Source: Zygosaccharomyces rouxii
Lineage: Eukaryota > Ascomycota > Saccharomycetes > Saccharomycetales > Saccharomycetaceae
Assembly: GCF_000026365.1 (NCBI RefSeq)
Contig: NC_012995.1
Location: forward strand, 1,366,501 to 1,430,500
DNA length: 64,000 nucleotides
Reading direction: 5' to 3'
Shown one piece after another: positions 49,082-59,069 of this stretch. Every line of letters begins with the position of its first letter. The first letter of the stretch is position 1. The notes below the pieces were generated by a model. It was given only the letters and a program-made list of their open reading frames with translations. It did not search any database and was not told where the DNA came from. A program made the translations under genes and the position numbers.

Positions 49082-50530
49082 TCACCAATTAGTAACTTCT
49101 TCAGCTTCACCGAAGACTGATTCTGTTGGAGTTTCAATTGAAGTATGACTTTTCCAAGGACGAGGTGGAGCTTCCATAAATTTGCCTGCTTCTTCTTTCA
49201 AAAACCTCGTCATTAGTTCATTGATCAATTTAAATTCTAATAGAAATGCATCGTGACCCTCTGGAGATTCAATCTTTTCTAGATGTGCATGAGGCATGTT
49301 TTCAGCTAGAACTTCTTGTTCTGAATAGGTGAATAATCCATCAGAATTAATACCAATAACTAATGCAGGGGTTTCAATGGATTGTAATACTAGATCTATA
49401 TCTTCTTCGAATTCTTCTCTATCTCTGGCCAAATCGTGAGTATCTAACTTACGAGTGATGGCAATGTAACAGTTAGCGTCAAATCTGCCGATAAATTTAC
49501 TACCCTGATATCTCAGGTAGCTCTGTGCCGAAAAGTATGTCTGTGCTGGCTTCACTTCTTTCACTTCACCTGTAGCAGAACTTAATGATGTTGTTGATGA
49601 CAAAGAACGTATTGAATCTGTGGAGTTAGAGGAAGAGATGCTTGAACGTTTTTGACTCACATCACTAGATGGTGTATGACCATCGTTATGAATTTGTAAA
49701 GACTGTTCGCTGACAGTGGCTGGTTTACGCAAAGTCGGTGTGACTGCCTTCTTTGATTGTGCTAATGAAGGTACCCTTCTAGAAAATTTCTTTTCAAAAC
49801 TGTTTCTAGAGCGGTAAGTGAGTAGAGCAGACATACGGGCTGCACTTAATCCGGCGATTGGAGGATCATCTAATGGATAGTAGCCACCTCTATATTTGGG
49901 ATCCGAATAGATCGACTGTCTTTGAGCTTCTGACCATGAAATACACCATGCAGAATGTCTTGCAGATGTCGCTAGTGCAATCACATTTTTCACATAATCA
50001 TCACCATACATTGCAGCCCACTCCAACGCTGTCATACCCCCCATGGATCCACCAACAACACATGCAACGGATTTCACACCTAACGATTCCAGAACCATTC
50101 TGTGTGCCTTTACATCATCACGAACTGTACAGAGCGGAAATTCGGGACCATATGGTTTACCAGTCTCTGAATTAATGGACAATGGTGAGAATGAACCATA
50201 TGGAGAACCCATAGAGTTCAGGCAAATGACTAAGAATCTCGAAGGATCAAATGCCATATTATCTCCCAAAAGCGGACCCCACCAATCAGAAACATCTGAA
50301 GATCCAGTTAGAGCATGGCATATCACCATACAGTTATCACCTTCGGCATTAAGGTTACCCCAGCTCTTGTAAGCGATTGGAAAATTACGGATAGATACTC
50401 CTGATTCTAAAGTTAATTCTGGGATTTCTACAATTCTCTGGTCTCTCACTAACTTCACATATGGATTCGTTGGTGTTAACTCTTCGACATCCACTTCACG
50501 CAGAGTCTTTGATGGAATCGTTCCTGACAT
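49082..50530 (-). CDS. MET2: Homoserine O-acetyltransferase Met2
   Basis: This 482-residue alpha/beta-hydrolase-fold enzyme makes O-acetylhomoserine from homoserine and acetyl-CoA, committing homoserine to methionine synthesis. The nucleophile Ser162 lies in VVGGSMGGMTALEWA, the acid in GINSDGLFTYSEQ and the His in ESPEGHDAFLLEF. A Ser/Thr-rich insert of about 90 residues (about 255-345) interrupts the domain, as in yeast Met2 proteins. The length is close to S. cerevisiae Met2 (486). The upstream spacer is packed with Cbf1-type and Met31/32-type sites, so sulfur-limited control is likely. Confidence 0.96.
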   Translation of the reverse strand: MSGTIPSKTLREVDVEELTPTNPYVKLVRDQRIVEIPELTLESGVSIRNFPIAYKSWGNLNAEGDNCMVICHALTGSSDVSDWWGPLLGDNMAFDPSRFLVICLNSMGSPYGSFSPLSINSETGKPYGPEFPLCTVRDDVKAHRMVLESLGVKSVACVVGGSMGGMTALEWAAMYGDDYVKNVIALATSARHSAWCISWSEAQRQSIYSDPKYRGGYYPLDDPPIAGLSAARMSALLTYRSRNSFEKKFSRRVPSLAQSKKAVTPTLRKPATVSEQSLQIHNDGHTPSSDVSQKRSSISSSNSTDSIRSLSSTTSLSSATGEVKEVKPAQTYFSAQSYLRYQGSKFIGRFDANCYIAITRKLDTHDLARDREEFEEDIDLVLQSIETPALVIGINSDGLFTYSEQEVLAENMPHAHLEKIESPEGHDAFLLEFKLINELMTRFLKEEAGKFMEAPPRPWKSHTSIETPTESVFGEAEEVTNW

Positions 50531-50716
50531 AATAGCTCTAATGTTGATCTGACTAAGCCCTTTCTTCTTTAAATTGACTCTTGTAAGGGATACAAAATTG
50601 GAAACTTGTAGATGGTTCCAATGACCTCCTATCCTTGATTTTAGTTATAAGCAGTAGATCTTGATGATCGGTTTCTAAACGACTTCTTGATGGGTCCAAG
50701 CTTTTATATTATCAGG

Positions 50717-50732
50717 GCCACACATACGTGGC
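50717..50732. promoter_or_regulatory. GCCAC-N6-GTGGC dyad upstream of MET2
   Basis: GCCAC at 50717-50721 and its reverse complement at 50728-50732 flank ACATAC. It lies about 190 bp before the MET2 ATG. Each arm resembles the GTGGC half of the Met31/32 site, and the core nearly repeats the dyad at 5-23. Confidence 0.45.
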
Positions 50733-50800
50733 TCGCTTAACTTGAGGATGCCTTTGCTTGAAGAAGTTAAAAATCGAGGTAAAATAGGAAAATAGTCGTG

Positions 50801-50899
50801 TCACGTGAAAGGTTTATCACACTGTGGCGTTTGAGACATAAATTATCGCGGGGGAATAAAAGCCACAGTATTCTTCGCACGTGATTCTTTAGTCACGTG
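50801..50899. promoter_or_regulatory. MET2 control region with Cbf1 and Met31/32 type sites
   Basis: Within 99 bp there are three CACGTG boxes (50802-50807, 50878-50883, 50894-50899), the outer two in the stronger TCACGTG form. Two CTGTGGC motifs lie between them, at 50822-50828 on the + strand and at 50862-50868 on the - strand. In S. cerevisiae, Cbf1 binds TCACGTG and Met31/Met32 bind the CTGTGG type, and both recruit Met4 to sulfur genes. The block is 270-370 bp before MET2 and beyond the 3' end of MDL1, so MET2 is the only plausible target. Confidence 0.8.
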
Positions 50900-50944
50900 T
50901 TAAGTGTGTACTTTTAGCCGCCCAAAGGATCGTAATGATTCAAT

Positions 50945-53089
50945 TCAATTTCTAGTATTTGGTTGAATTTCTCTTGGCTCGCTTGGATTTTCTTTAATCT
51001 CCTCTCTTTCATCCTGTTGCAGAGAAAGTAGGTAGTTTAATTCACTGTTAGGCCTGTCAATGAGTTCTTGGAAAGGTCCTGATTCTACCACAAACCCGTC
51101 TCTACCAAGTACAACGACTCTTGTACTATGCGCAATGGTGGAGATTCTGTGTGCAATAGAAATCGTTGTGAGTCCACGCCTTACACGTTCTTGTAAGGTA
51201 CGTGCTACTATCTCTTCACTTTGAGAATCAAGGGCACTAGTAGCTTCATCTAACACTAATAGGGCAGGATCTAGTAAGAACGCCCTAGCAAGAGCAACTC
51301 TCTGCTTTTGACCACCGGAAAGTTGAGCACCTCTGGGCCCTACTAAAGTTTCTAGTCCATCAGGGAAATTTGATAAGAATTTGGAACAGTTTGCCTTACC
51401 GATAGCTGCACTAACACGCCTTTCATCTTGGGCTACACTTGGGGGAACCGCGTATAAGATATTTTCTAGAATGGTACCGTTGAACAAGACTGGTTCCTGA
51501 TGTACAACGCCAATTAAACGTCTGTATTTCCTCAAGTTGAAAGTGCGAAGATCCGTATCGCCAATGGAGATTCCACCTTGATCCACATCATAGTACCTTA
51601 CCAATAGCGATGCAATAGTGGATTTACCGCTACCGGAGGGACCCGCAATACAGATGTGTTCACCAGGTTGAATAGTTAGGTTCAAATGATTAAAGATCTT
51701 TTTGTTGAGACGAGTAGGATAAGTAAATGATACATCCTTAAAGGAAATTGGCAGATTACGAATGGAAGTAGGTCCTTTACCTAATGTTGGTGCAATCGCA
51801 GGCTTACGATCATTTAATTCAAATACCCTGGCCGCTGCACCTGCACCTTTCATCAGTTCTGAATAGAAGTTAGAGAGACCAAACATGGAACCACCGGTAT
51901 AAACAGCATACATCATAAAACTGGATAAATCACCGACTGTAATCAGCCCACTTTGGATCATACTTGCACCGGACATCAGAAGGGCCAATAATGATATGTT
52001 ACCCACAAATCCTGTGGAACCAAAGAACATACCAGAAGTAAGAGCCTCTTTCAATCCAATGTCAAACACTTGACGCACTTCTTTTGCATAGCGACGAATT
52101 TCCTTTTTCTCACCGACGTAAGATTGAATTGTCTTGGTGGCTCCCAGCTGTTCTTCGGCCACTTTAGTCAATCCACCGACAGATGTTTGTAATTGCTTTG
52201 ACAGATTTCTTATCTTTTTACCATAGATAATGGCCATAGCACCAATTGGCGGTAGCATGAGACCCATAACACAGGTCAATTGCCAAGAGATGTAAGTCAT
52301 CATACCAAATCCTACAAAACCCTGAATAACGGCACGAGTACCATCTGATACATTTTGAGTTAGAGACTTGGCCACAATAGAAGAATCGGATGATAATCTT
52401 GAGATCAAATCCCCGACACGATTCCTATCTAAGAATGCCGAATCTTGATCCAATGCAGCTTTCATGGTGCGCGTTCTCAATCTGGCTACTAATCTCTCAC
52501 CAGTAACTTTTAAAATTATAATACGCCCACAATTAGCAAATGCTCCAGCCACAAAGATACCACCCATGATGACACAGAATTGCTTTGGTGTAAACCCGTA
52601 GATAGTTCCCTCTTCTTTATCTTTATCCTTATCATCACCATCGCCGCTTTCCTGTTTCTCATTCTCAGATGGACTAGAACTTTTGGCAAGATCCAAAAGT
52701 TTACCAATAACTGACGGAAGTAACATGCTGACAGTACTAGATATAACAATCAGACATAATGCACCCATAATATACCATACTTCTGGTCTTGCTAATCCTA
52801 GTAACCGCGTAATATCTCGAAATCCTGAGGAATTCTTCTCATTTGATGAAAGTTCAGCTATTTGACCAGTTTTATCAGTATTAGTAGTGTTGGGTTGCTT
52901 AGCATTTGAACTGTTCCACCTAGCTTGCATTAATGACCCCAATGGCTTGGAAGGCATTGGAGTTCGTATCGCCAATTTTCTTAGTCTGTTGAAGGATTGG
53001 GGACATATTGTGCTTGTAGGGAGTTGGCGGCCCAAACCAAAGTGCAATTGCCTCTGTAGAACAAGAGACTTCCTCAGACAGGCAATCAT
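50945..53089 (-). CDS. MDL1: Mitochondrial ABC transporter Mdl1
   Basis: This 714-residue ABC half-transporter of the inner mitochondrial membrane exports peptides from the matrix. An Arg/Ser-rich, acid-poor amino terminus of ~70 residues fits a mitochondrial presequence. Six membrane helices follow (about 100-400). The ATPase domain has Walker A GPSGSGKST near 481, signature LSGGQKQR, Walker B ALLVLDEATSALD and the switch His in SIAHRIST. A lysine-rich and Asp-rich loop follows the first helix. S. cerevisiae Mdl1 (YLR188W) has 695 residues; Mdl2 is longer and maps elsewhere. Context next to ATG26 and CAF120/SKG3 supports Mdl1. Confidence 0.92.
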   Translation of the reverse strand: MIACLRKSLVLQRQLHFGLGRQLPTSTICPQSFNRLRKLAIRTPMPSKPLGSLMQARWNSSNAKQPNTTNTDKTGQIAELSSNEKNSSGFRDITRLLGLARPEVWYIMGALCLIVISSTVSMLLPSVIGKLLDLAKSSSPSENEKQESGDGDDKDKDKEEGTIYGFTPKQFCVIMGGIFVAGAFANCGRIIILKVTGERLVARLRTRTMKAALDQDSAFLDRNRVGDLISRLSSDSSIVAKSLTQNVSDGTRAVIQGFVGFGMMTYISWQLTCVMGLMLPPIGAMAIIYGKKIRNLSKQLQTSVGGLTKVAEEQLGATKTIQSYVGEKKEIRRYAKEVRQVFDIGLKEALTSGMFFGSTGFVGNISLLALLMSGASMIQSGLITVGDLSSFMMYAVYTGGSMFGLSNFYSELMKGAGAAARVFELNDRKPAIAPTLGKGPTSIRNLPISFKDVSFTYPTRLNKKIFNHLNLTIQPGEHICIAGPSGSGKSTIASLLVRYYDVDQGGISIGDTDLRTFNLRKYRRLIGVVHQEPVLFNGTILENILYAVPPSVAQDERRVSAAIGKANCSKFLSNFPDGLETLVGPRGAQLSGGQKQRVALARAFLLDPALLVLDEATSALDSQSEEIVARTLQERVRRGLTTISIAHRISTIAHSTRVVVLGRDGFVVESGPFQELIDRPNSELNYLLSLQQDEREEIKENPSEPREIQPNTRN

Positions 53090-53409
53090 CTGGAATGCTT
53101 TGAATCTCTAACGATTCACAAAGGGTGTAATTCATCATCATGAGTTGTTGACATTGGTTTGAAAAATCGATCTTCCAACATTTCAGCGGGCACTGCCACG
53201 TGAATGAAAAAGTATCAATTATAGCTACAACGATCCATATAATTATAAAATATACTATAAAAGAAGATGTGAACTGAAATCTTCTTTGAATTTTGGGATT
53301 TCAGAATGTCCTAATGATCTTTGTCCTGATCTTTGTCTTTATCTTTATTCTCGATTTTTTTGTTCTTTTTTAAATTGTTACTTTTTTATAAGCCTTCAAC
53401 TTGATTATA
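53090..53409. other. CAF120 3' flank and MDL1 promoter
   Basis: This 320-bp spacer has one CACGTG box at 53197-53202, about 110 bp before the MDL1 start, and T-rich sequence with repeated TTTATC/TCTTTG words near the CAF120 stop. No gene is visible. Confidence 0.5.
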
Positions 53410-56295
53410 TTACTTGGAATATGGATTCACTGTAGCTGAAGGCATGAATCTAGAGAACCCATTATCCATTGCATTTTTTGCTTTGGTTGGTGGTGGTTTT
53501 GGTTGTCCTGGTGGTTTGTGTTGTCCTGGTGGCGGATAAGGACCAGCTCTTCCACCATAAGGATACATTTGTTGGTTGGGGCCCATTACTCCTGGATGCA
53601 TCCTCTGTTGAGGAGGGAACCCATTCACATAGTTTCTATTGGGTACTCCATTCATTGGATATGGCCGTGGAGGTCCGTATACATGAGGACGGTGGTGATT
53701 AGGGTTGGGGTATTTTCTGTGGTGACTTTGTTGTGGAGGGTAGTTGTAAGAAGGGAAGCCGCCAACCTGCTTCATCATGGGTTGAGGGGGATAATTAGTT
53801 AGTGGAGGTTGTCTCTGGCCATAGGGCATATTTGATAGGGGTGTAGTCCTTGGTTCATGCCCGTATGGGTTAGCAGCACCTGCGGGAGGCAAATTGTTAT
53901 TTATGTTCTTTGCATTCATATCTTCGACAGGATCCGGTTTCTGTTGTGGTAATTTGCTCACATTTTGATTGTGACCTGAAGGTGGAACTGTTTCAAGTCC
54001 TAATCCTCTGGCATTTACACCGTTGAAAGGATCTTCGGAAGAAGCATCTGAAAGACTTTCATTCCCTGTATGTTTACTATCCATTTCCAACATTTCATTT
54101 TGCTCCATAAAATCAGGATCAAAAACATTGTCTTCATCTCCACGAGTAGCATCTGCACTGGGTGGCTCTTTATCCCACGGTGAAACTTTCTCCTGTGGTA
54201 CTCTTCTCTCGGGACCTGGTGCTGCTCCAATGTTTAACTCGTTGATCCTTTTGGCCAAATCATTGAATTCTTGGAAAGCGTCTTCCTCTTCATTGGTACT
54301 ATCATATTCCTCTGGACTCAATCCTTCAGTCTCCGTTTCTTCATTTATAATGTTAGCTGTGACTTCTCTCATGCCACTGCCGTCATCACCATGATGCCTA
54401 TAAGGATTATCGAACAAGTGCTCACCAACTTGAGGGGAGGTATCAGGTCCAGCATTTTTACCAAATGGTGGCAATGAATATTTATGATAGAGGTGGTCCA
54501 ATTCTTTGTGTGATTGAATGGTAGGATTTCTTGTTGGATGCAATTTGTTATCACCGGTGTCGTTTTCCTGATTTGCAACTGGGTCTTTAAGAGGTGAAGT
54601 ATCGTAGCTTTCGACCATTCTACCGAATTTCTTACCTGGAGATTTTGATTTGGAGCTATCATCTTCGCTATAGATACTAGTAGCAGCTGTTGATTCGATC
54701 TCACTTTTCTTGTTGTCTCCAACTTGTAGTAGATTGTTAGATCTTGAGCTCATCACTTCTGGTTTAGCATTTAACATCTTGTCGTCACTTATTGAACCAG
54801 AATTGGGTAAAGTTAATTTATGATCCGGCGATAGCGTCGCCTTATTGGTTTTCTCTACTCTTTCAGGTTTCACTTCAGGTAACAGTGATGGTGAAGAGCC
54901 CCCAAGTACAGGTGTAGAACTAATCGCAGGTGAGGATATTGCTCCCATAACACCAGCACTAGTACCGCAACCTGAATAGCCGCTACTCATCTTATTAGTT
55001 AGAATTTCTTTAATATTATCAGTCCAATCGTGAGAACTCCATGAGGCGCTAGCTGGCGAACGGGATAGTGGTAGTAACTCTTCCACTTTCAGATAATGTA
55101 CATGTGGCAAAGTGGGGAGACCAAATAGTAAAGACTTGGGATCGTCCTTATTGGCAATTAATTTTTTGGGTCTACCGTATAATTTGAAGGCGTTCATAGC
55201 GGGAATTAGAAAACGAATGGTGGTATCATAACCAGGAACTGCATGATGCTTTTCAGGCATAATGAAAACGCTTGCCTCTTGTGGCATATCTTTCTTCTCA
55301 AATTTCAAACTTCCTTCTAATTTTATAATGGTAGAACTATCAATGAGTTGTGGTGAAGATGGGTATACTGCATATAGTCTCTCAGAAGTAACCACAGTGG
55401 CAATTGCTTGATTTTTCTTCGTCTTTTTATCATTTTCGAAGAAACTGATTTGTCCCAGTGCGCTTTTCTTTCTACTATTGGGTTGAGTTATAGTGGCAAA
55501 GCACCTTTTCCAGGGCATCCCTGCACCAAATCTAACACTAACCCAATCTTCGTAGTCAAATTTCGAATCCAACAACGTTTTAATATCACCCAACTGTGCA
55601 CCTCTACTTGATAAAAATGCCCCGGTATAAGCTTCTTGTAAAGAAGTACATTCGAAAAGACTCAATTGAATGGCTGCATTCCAACCAGATAATGCATCCT
55701 CATCATTGAACTGCAGAAAGTACCGGTTCTTTAGTGTCGTAGAAACCACTAAAGTATTATTTAGTTTCTTGTTACTTTCAGTGACAACAGCCTCGGTACC
55801 ATCTAGTGATTTAACTGCAGCATCTGCAAAATTGACGTAGCCAGGTTTCGATGTAACTTGCTTCAACTTATATTTGGATTCTTTAGTATTACAAGCTGCT
55901 AACTCTTTGGCATCCCAAAGAGCAAGTTGTGTACCCACTAACATACCGTAGACCTCCTTCCATTTACGAGATCCCGGATTACCGTCGCTCTTCAAATCTT
56001 CTAATATCAGGAAAACACCTTCACAGTACCTCCTGTGGGCATGAGCAGACAGAAGAGTGACGATAGGTACCAATTCAAGTGGTATATTATCCGTATTGGA
56101 ACTCTCTTGTGGCAATGATGGTGGTATTCCTGGTGAACTAGAGTTGGAAAAAATTCTAGGGGAGGAGAACGCCTGTACAAAACTGCTACGACGACTCCTG
56201 GGACTACCTGATCCAACAGATGATGCATCGTCCTGTGCAAAGATCTTAGGAGGCGTAGGAAACTCTGGGGTCTTGGACCCTGAAAAAATTCTCAT
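53410..56295 (-). CDS. CAF120: Caf120/Skg3 family PH-domain protein
   Basis: This 961-residue protein is the single counterpart of the S. cerevisiae pair Caf120 (YNL278W, 1060 residues) and Skg3 (YLR187W, 1026). The conserved first half carries a PH domain (about 85-215; FLILEDLKSDGNPGSRKWKEVYGMLVG at its front) followed by a related region to about 400 with WVSVRFGAGMPWKRCFATI. The rest is disordered, Ser-rich then acidic, ending in Pro/Gly/Asn/Tyr-rich repeats. Caf120 associates with the CCR4-NOT complex, and Skg3 is found at the bud neck and cell periphery. Which role the ancestor has cannot be told from sequence. It stands between MDL1 and PRM1. Confidence 0.9.
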   Translation of the reverse strand: MRIFSGSKTPEFPTPPKIFAQDDASSVGSGSPRSRRSSFVQAFSSPRIFSNSSSPGIPPSLPQESSNTDNIPLELVPIVTLLSAHAHRRYCEGVFLILEDLKSDGNPGSRKWKEVYGMLVGTQLALWDAKELAACNTKESKYKLKQVTSKPGYVNFADAAVKSLDGTEAVVTESNKKLNNTLVVSTTLKNRYFLQFNDEDALSGWNAAIQLSLFECTSLQEAYTGAFLSSRGAQLGDIKTLLDSKFDYEDWVSVRFGAGMPWKRCFATITQPNSRKKSALGQISFFENDKKTKKNQAIATVVTSERLYAVYPSSPQLIDSSTIIKLEGSLKFEKKDMPQEASVFIMPEKHHAVPGYDTTIRFLIPAMNAFKLYGRPKKLIANKDDPKSLLFGLPTLPHVHYLKVEELLPLSRSPASASWSSHDWTDNIKEILTNKMSSGYSGCGTSAGVMGAISSPAISSTPVLGGSSPSLLPEVKPERVEKTNKATLSPDHKLTLPNSGSISDDKMLNAKPEVMSSRSNNLLQVGDNKKSEIESTAATSIYSEDDSSKSKSPGKKFGRMVESYDTSPLKDPVANQENDTGDNKLHPTRNPTIQSHKELDHLYHKYSLPPFGKNAGPDTSPQVGEHLFDNPYRHHGDDGSGMREVTANIINEETETEGLSPEEYDSTNEEEDAFQEFNDLAKRINELNIGAAPGPERRVPQEKVSPWDKEPPSADATRGDEDNVFDPDFMEQNEMLEMDSKHTGNESLSDASSEDPFNGVNARGLGLETVPPSGHNQNVSKLPQQKPDPVEDMNAKNINNNLPPAGAANPYGHEPRTTPLSNMPYGQRQPPLTNYPPQPMMKQVGGFPSYNYPPQQSHHRKYPNPNHHRPHVYGPPRPYPMNGVPNRNYVNGFPPQQRMHPGVMGPNQQMYPYGGRAGPYPPPGQHKPPGQPKPPPTKAKNAMDNGFSRFMPSATVNPYSK

Positions 56296-56860
56296 GGTTC
56301 AGAAGAGCGGTAAACAAAACTCAATTCAATTTAATCTTGACCTCCAGATTTTCTACTTACGACCAAGCACTAAAGAACCTCGATAATTTAATTCCTTCCT
56401 TTTTTCAAAGATCAAACTTTAATGTTGTTTGTTTCTTCTTTGATCCGATTGTTTGTATTTTCTTCACTCTTTTATGAGGCGTCAAAGGCGAAGAAAAAAA
56501 ATTAAAAAGCTACCAAGCCGCCAAAATGTCAGTAAATATGGAAACAGGAAAAATGAAATAATAGAATAATAAGAATATGGAAAACATGGGCGGCTAATTG
56601 TATTACGGTCGTTTGGAAAAACCGCTATAGAAACTTTGCATTTAAGTGCAAAACGATACGTGTATATAGAAATTTGTATGTGTTTTATTCTCTTGACTTT
56701 TTTCACTGGTGCATCTTTTTTTAATTATATGCCATGGAAGAATCGGTAATCTTGGTAAGGCAAAAGGCAACTGTGTACATATTTACAAAGGCAGTCCAAC
56801 GTATTCTTACATTGGTGTGGTACGCAACAATTTAAATAAAAATCAGAGTTACTATTGGTA
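56296..56860. other. PRM1 3' flank and CAF120 promoter
   Basis: This 565-bp AT-rich spacer contains A-rich tracts near 56496-56506. I see no RNA gene, strong repeat or conserved reading frame. Confidence 0.5.
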
Positions 56861-58798
56861 CTAGTACTTGCTTATTCTTGTTGTTCTATAGAATGCAATT
56901 ATCAGTGCTATTGGTATCTGCAGAAACCAGATCCCTAGCAGTGATAGTGCTACCAGCAATTGGTAAATTGCTGTCTTGTGGAATCCGTCTAGGATCAGTT
57001 TTATGGTGGCATGGATTTCGTGTGTGATCTTGGGTAATATGGAGGGACTTGACGGACTCTTTGAATTTTCCATTGCATCTTTGATCTGCGAGAGATTGAT
57101 ATCTGGCAGGTCCAGTCGAGCTTTGTCATGGATCCATGTCATGGCTTTTTCTATAGCGTAGAGCTTGTTTTCAATAACACATCCTACGACTGCCTTCATT
57201 GGTTTTTGGAGCAATGTACCGTTGAAAGCACCAACCAGTGTGTGATCAATTTCATTTATTACTTCATTCACGGTATGATTAACAGCTACAGTTGTTTTGT
57301 CAACCCAGCCGAATACGTGTTCATTAACGTTATTTTGAGTGTTGTTGATGTATAAATTCGCACTGTGAGTCCATTGAGCCATATCCTGCTCTAATATCTT
57401 CCCCATTTGGGTATCCTTAAGGTCTTTGGATGAGTCACTAACGTCCTTTAATGATTTTTGTAATACCGCTACAAGAATTAGTTGTAAAATCGTTACCGCC
57501 AATCCCAGTAGACCAATACCAAGCACACATAGTGCTCTTTCTGATGTAACATATGCAACTGCCCACCTTATTCTTGCTCTCTGAAGGGTTTTCGTACCAT
57601 TGTCATCGTTATGCTGTGGACTAAACCTTTCCACCAGTGATACTAGTGCATTTGAAATTCTGAAGTTCCAGTGGTGGAAACATTGATGATAACTAGCTAT
57701 TAGATCGTAATGAGACCCTTCTTCACGGGTTCTGAATATATGCGAAGTGGAATCGTCATCAGAAATAGCATAAGGCTCTTGCTTCTCGGTGTATTGGGTT
57801 CTCATTTCAAGCAGGCGTCCCCAAAGTTTGAATTCGCTGTACGCCACGGGGATTGTAGCGCAGAGGGCTCCTATCACAAGCAGTACCGTGCAAATAACTG
57901 TGGTAACTGTCAGGGCATGGCTTATACCATCGTAGAATTTCCTAATATCGGGTTCGCTAGCCTTGCAAATCCCTCCTTGCGAACTGTTACTGCTGTTTTT
58001 GGGTGGTATGTAAAGCAAACTTGAATTCCCAATCACTCTAGTAGCATTTATCTTTTTTATCTCTTTAATAACTTCTTCAAACGGTACACTTACTAAACGC
58101 TTGGAGAGATTCTTAGCTTGGGCGAAATCAGGCGTCTTGTCGGATAATTCTTGGAGCTTATTATTGATAGAGGATGGTATGTGTAAATTTCTCAACGAAT
58201 CCACCGTTAGATTGATTTTATGTATGTGATCTGATGCGTCGTTATCCTTATCGCCTTTGAAAAGGTCTTCCACTTTATGCGCGGCAGAGACTAACTTATT
58301 AACCACCTTTGAGATATCATCGAGACCGTCATCGATATCATTAGCAACTGCTGATATGGAATGGTTAACAGCACCAAGTAGTTTTTCTGTCGCATTGGTA
58401 GCTACATCCACTGAACCGTCAACGGCGCTTATGATAAGACATGCATAAGTTCCTAAGTAAAGATCAATCACGAAATTTAGTAATCCTTCACTTGCGTATA
58501 CCAGCAGTGTTAAAGTCATGAGAGAAGCCCTAACTGACTGAATCATTGCTTCTCTTATTAGAAAATTACCCATGACAGCCATGTAATGAGGTGTACTACC
58601 TACAGTTTCAGCATATATGGAATCAATGACATTACAATGTGACAAAATATAGTTCTCAGATTGTTTAATGGAGTTCTCAATGGATTTTGAGAAGAAAATT
58701 AGCTTAACCATCGCAAGGAAAAGTACCAGTGTGTATTTATTCAACCATACTTGCGACAGCCTGTCGCGGAGCTGCAAATAGCTAGTAAAGACTACCAT
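56861..58798 (-). CDS. PRM1: Pheromone-induced cell fusion protein Prm1
   Basis: This 645-residue multispanning membrane protein matches Prm1 (661 residues in S. cerevisiae), which promotes plasma-membrane fusion of mating cells. The conserved start YLQLRDRLSQVWLNKYTL is followed by membrane helices at about 23-40, 90-118, 292-320, 420-445 and 608-635. Large extracellular regions with many Asn-x-Ser/Thr sites lie between them. The upstream spacer has only one weak pheromone-response-like word, ATGAAACC at 58956-58963. In S. cerevisiae PRM1 is strongly induced by pheromone through TGAAACA elements, so the evidence for that here is thin. Confidence 0.93.
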   Translation of the reverse strand: MVVFTSYLQLRDRLSQVWLNKYTLVLFLAMVKLIFFSKSIENSIKQSENYILSHCNVIDSIYAETVGSTPHYMAVMGNFLIREAMIQSVRASLMTLTLLVYASEGLLNFVIDLYLGTYACLIISAVDGSVDVATNATEKLLGAVNHSISAVANDIDDGLDDISKVVNKLVSAAHKVEDLFKGDKDNDASDHIHKINLTVDSLRNLHIPSSINNKLQELSDKTPDFAQAKNLSKRLVSVPFEEVIKEIKKINATRVIGNSSLLYIPPKNSSNSSQGGICKASEPDIRKFYDGISHALTVTTVICTVLLVIGALCATIPVAYSEFKLWGRLLEMRTQYTEKQEPYAISDDDSTSHIFRTREEGSHYDLIASYHQCFHHWNFRISNALVSLVERFSPQHNDDNGTKTLQRARIRWAVAYVTSERALCVLGIGLLGLAVTILQLILVAVLQKSLKDVSDSSKDLKDTQMGKILEQDMAQWTHSANLYINNTQNNVNEHVFGWVDKTTVAVNHTVNEVINEIDHTLVGAFNGTLLQKPMKAVVGCVIENKLYAIEKAMTWIHDKARLDLPDINLSQIKDAMENSKSPSSPSILPKITHEIHATIKLILDGFHKTAIYQLLVALSLLGIWFLQIPIALIIAFYRTTRISKY

Positions 58799-59069
58799 TG
58801 CAGATTATCATGGGTATGTAAGAATTGAAAAGAAGCCGGGGTGGTTATGACCACCACACTCCTGTATCATTTTATATACTTTCGAACACTTTATCCTTAC
58901 ACCTTGCCAATATGTGAACTGTCTATGTTGAGAAGTACATCATTTTCAAACTTACATGAAACCTCGATTCAGTGATTTACGCACTTTCAAAACAATAGCT
59001 TAGAATAGAATAGAATGAAAGTTCTCTTCGGTTTATTTTTATAATATTTTCTGTATATTACATGAATTT

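Noticed and set aside
58840..58855. GGTGGT-N4-ACCACC inverted repeat upstream of PRM1.
   Set aside because: The arms are only 6 bp and internally repetitive, so a chance origin is likely.
58956..58963. Pheromone-response element before PRM1.
   Set aside because: ATGAAACC differs from TGAAACA at the last base and stands alone; not enough for a feature.
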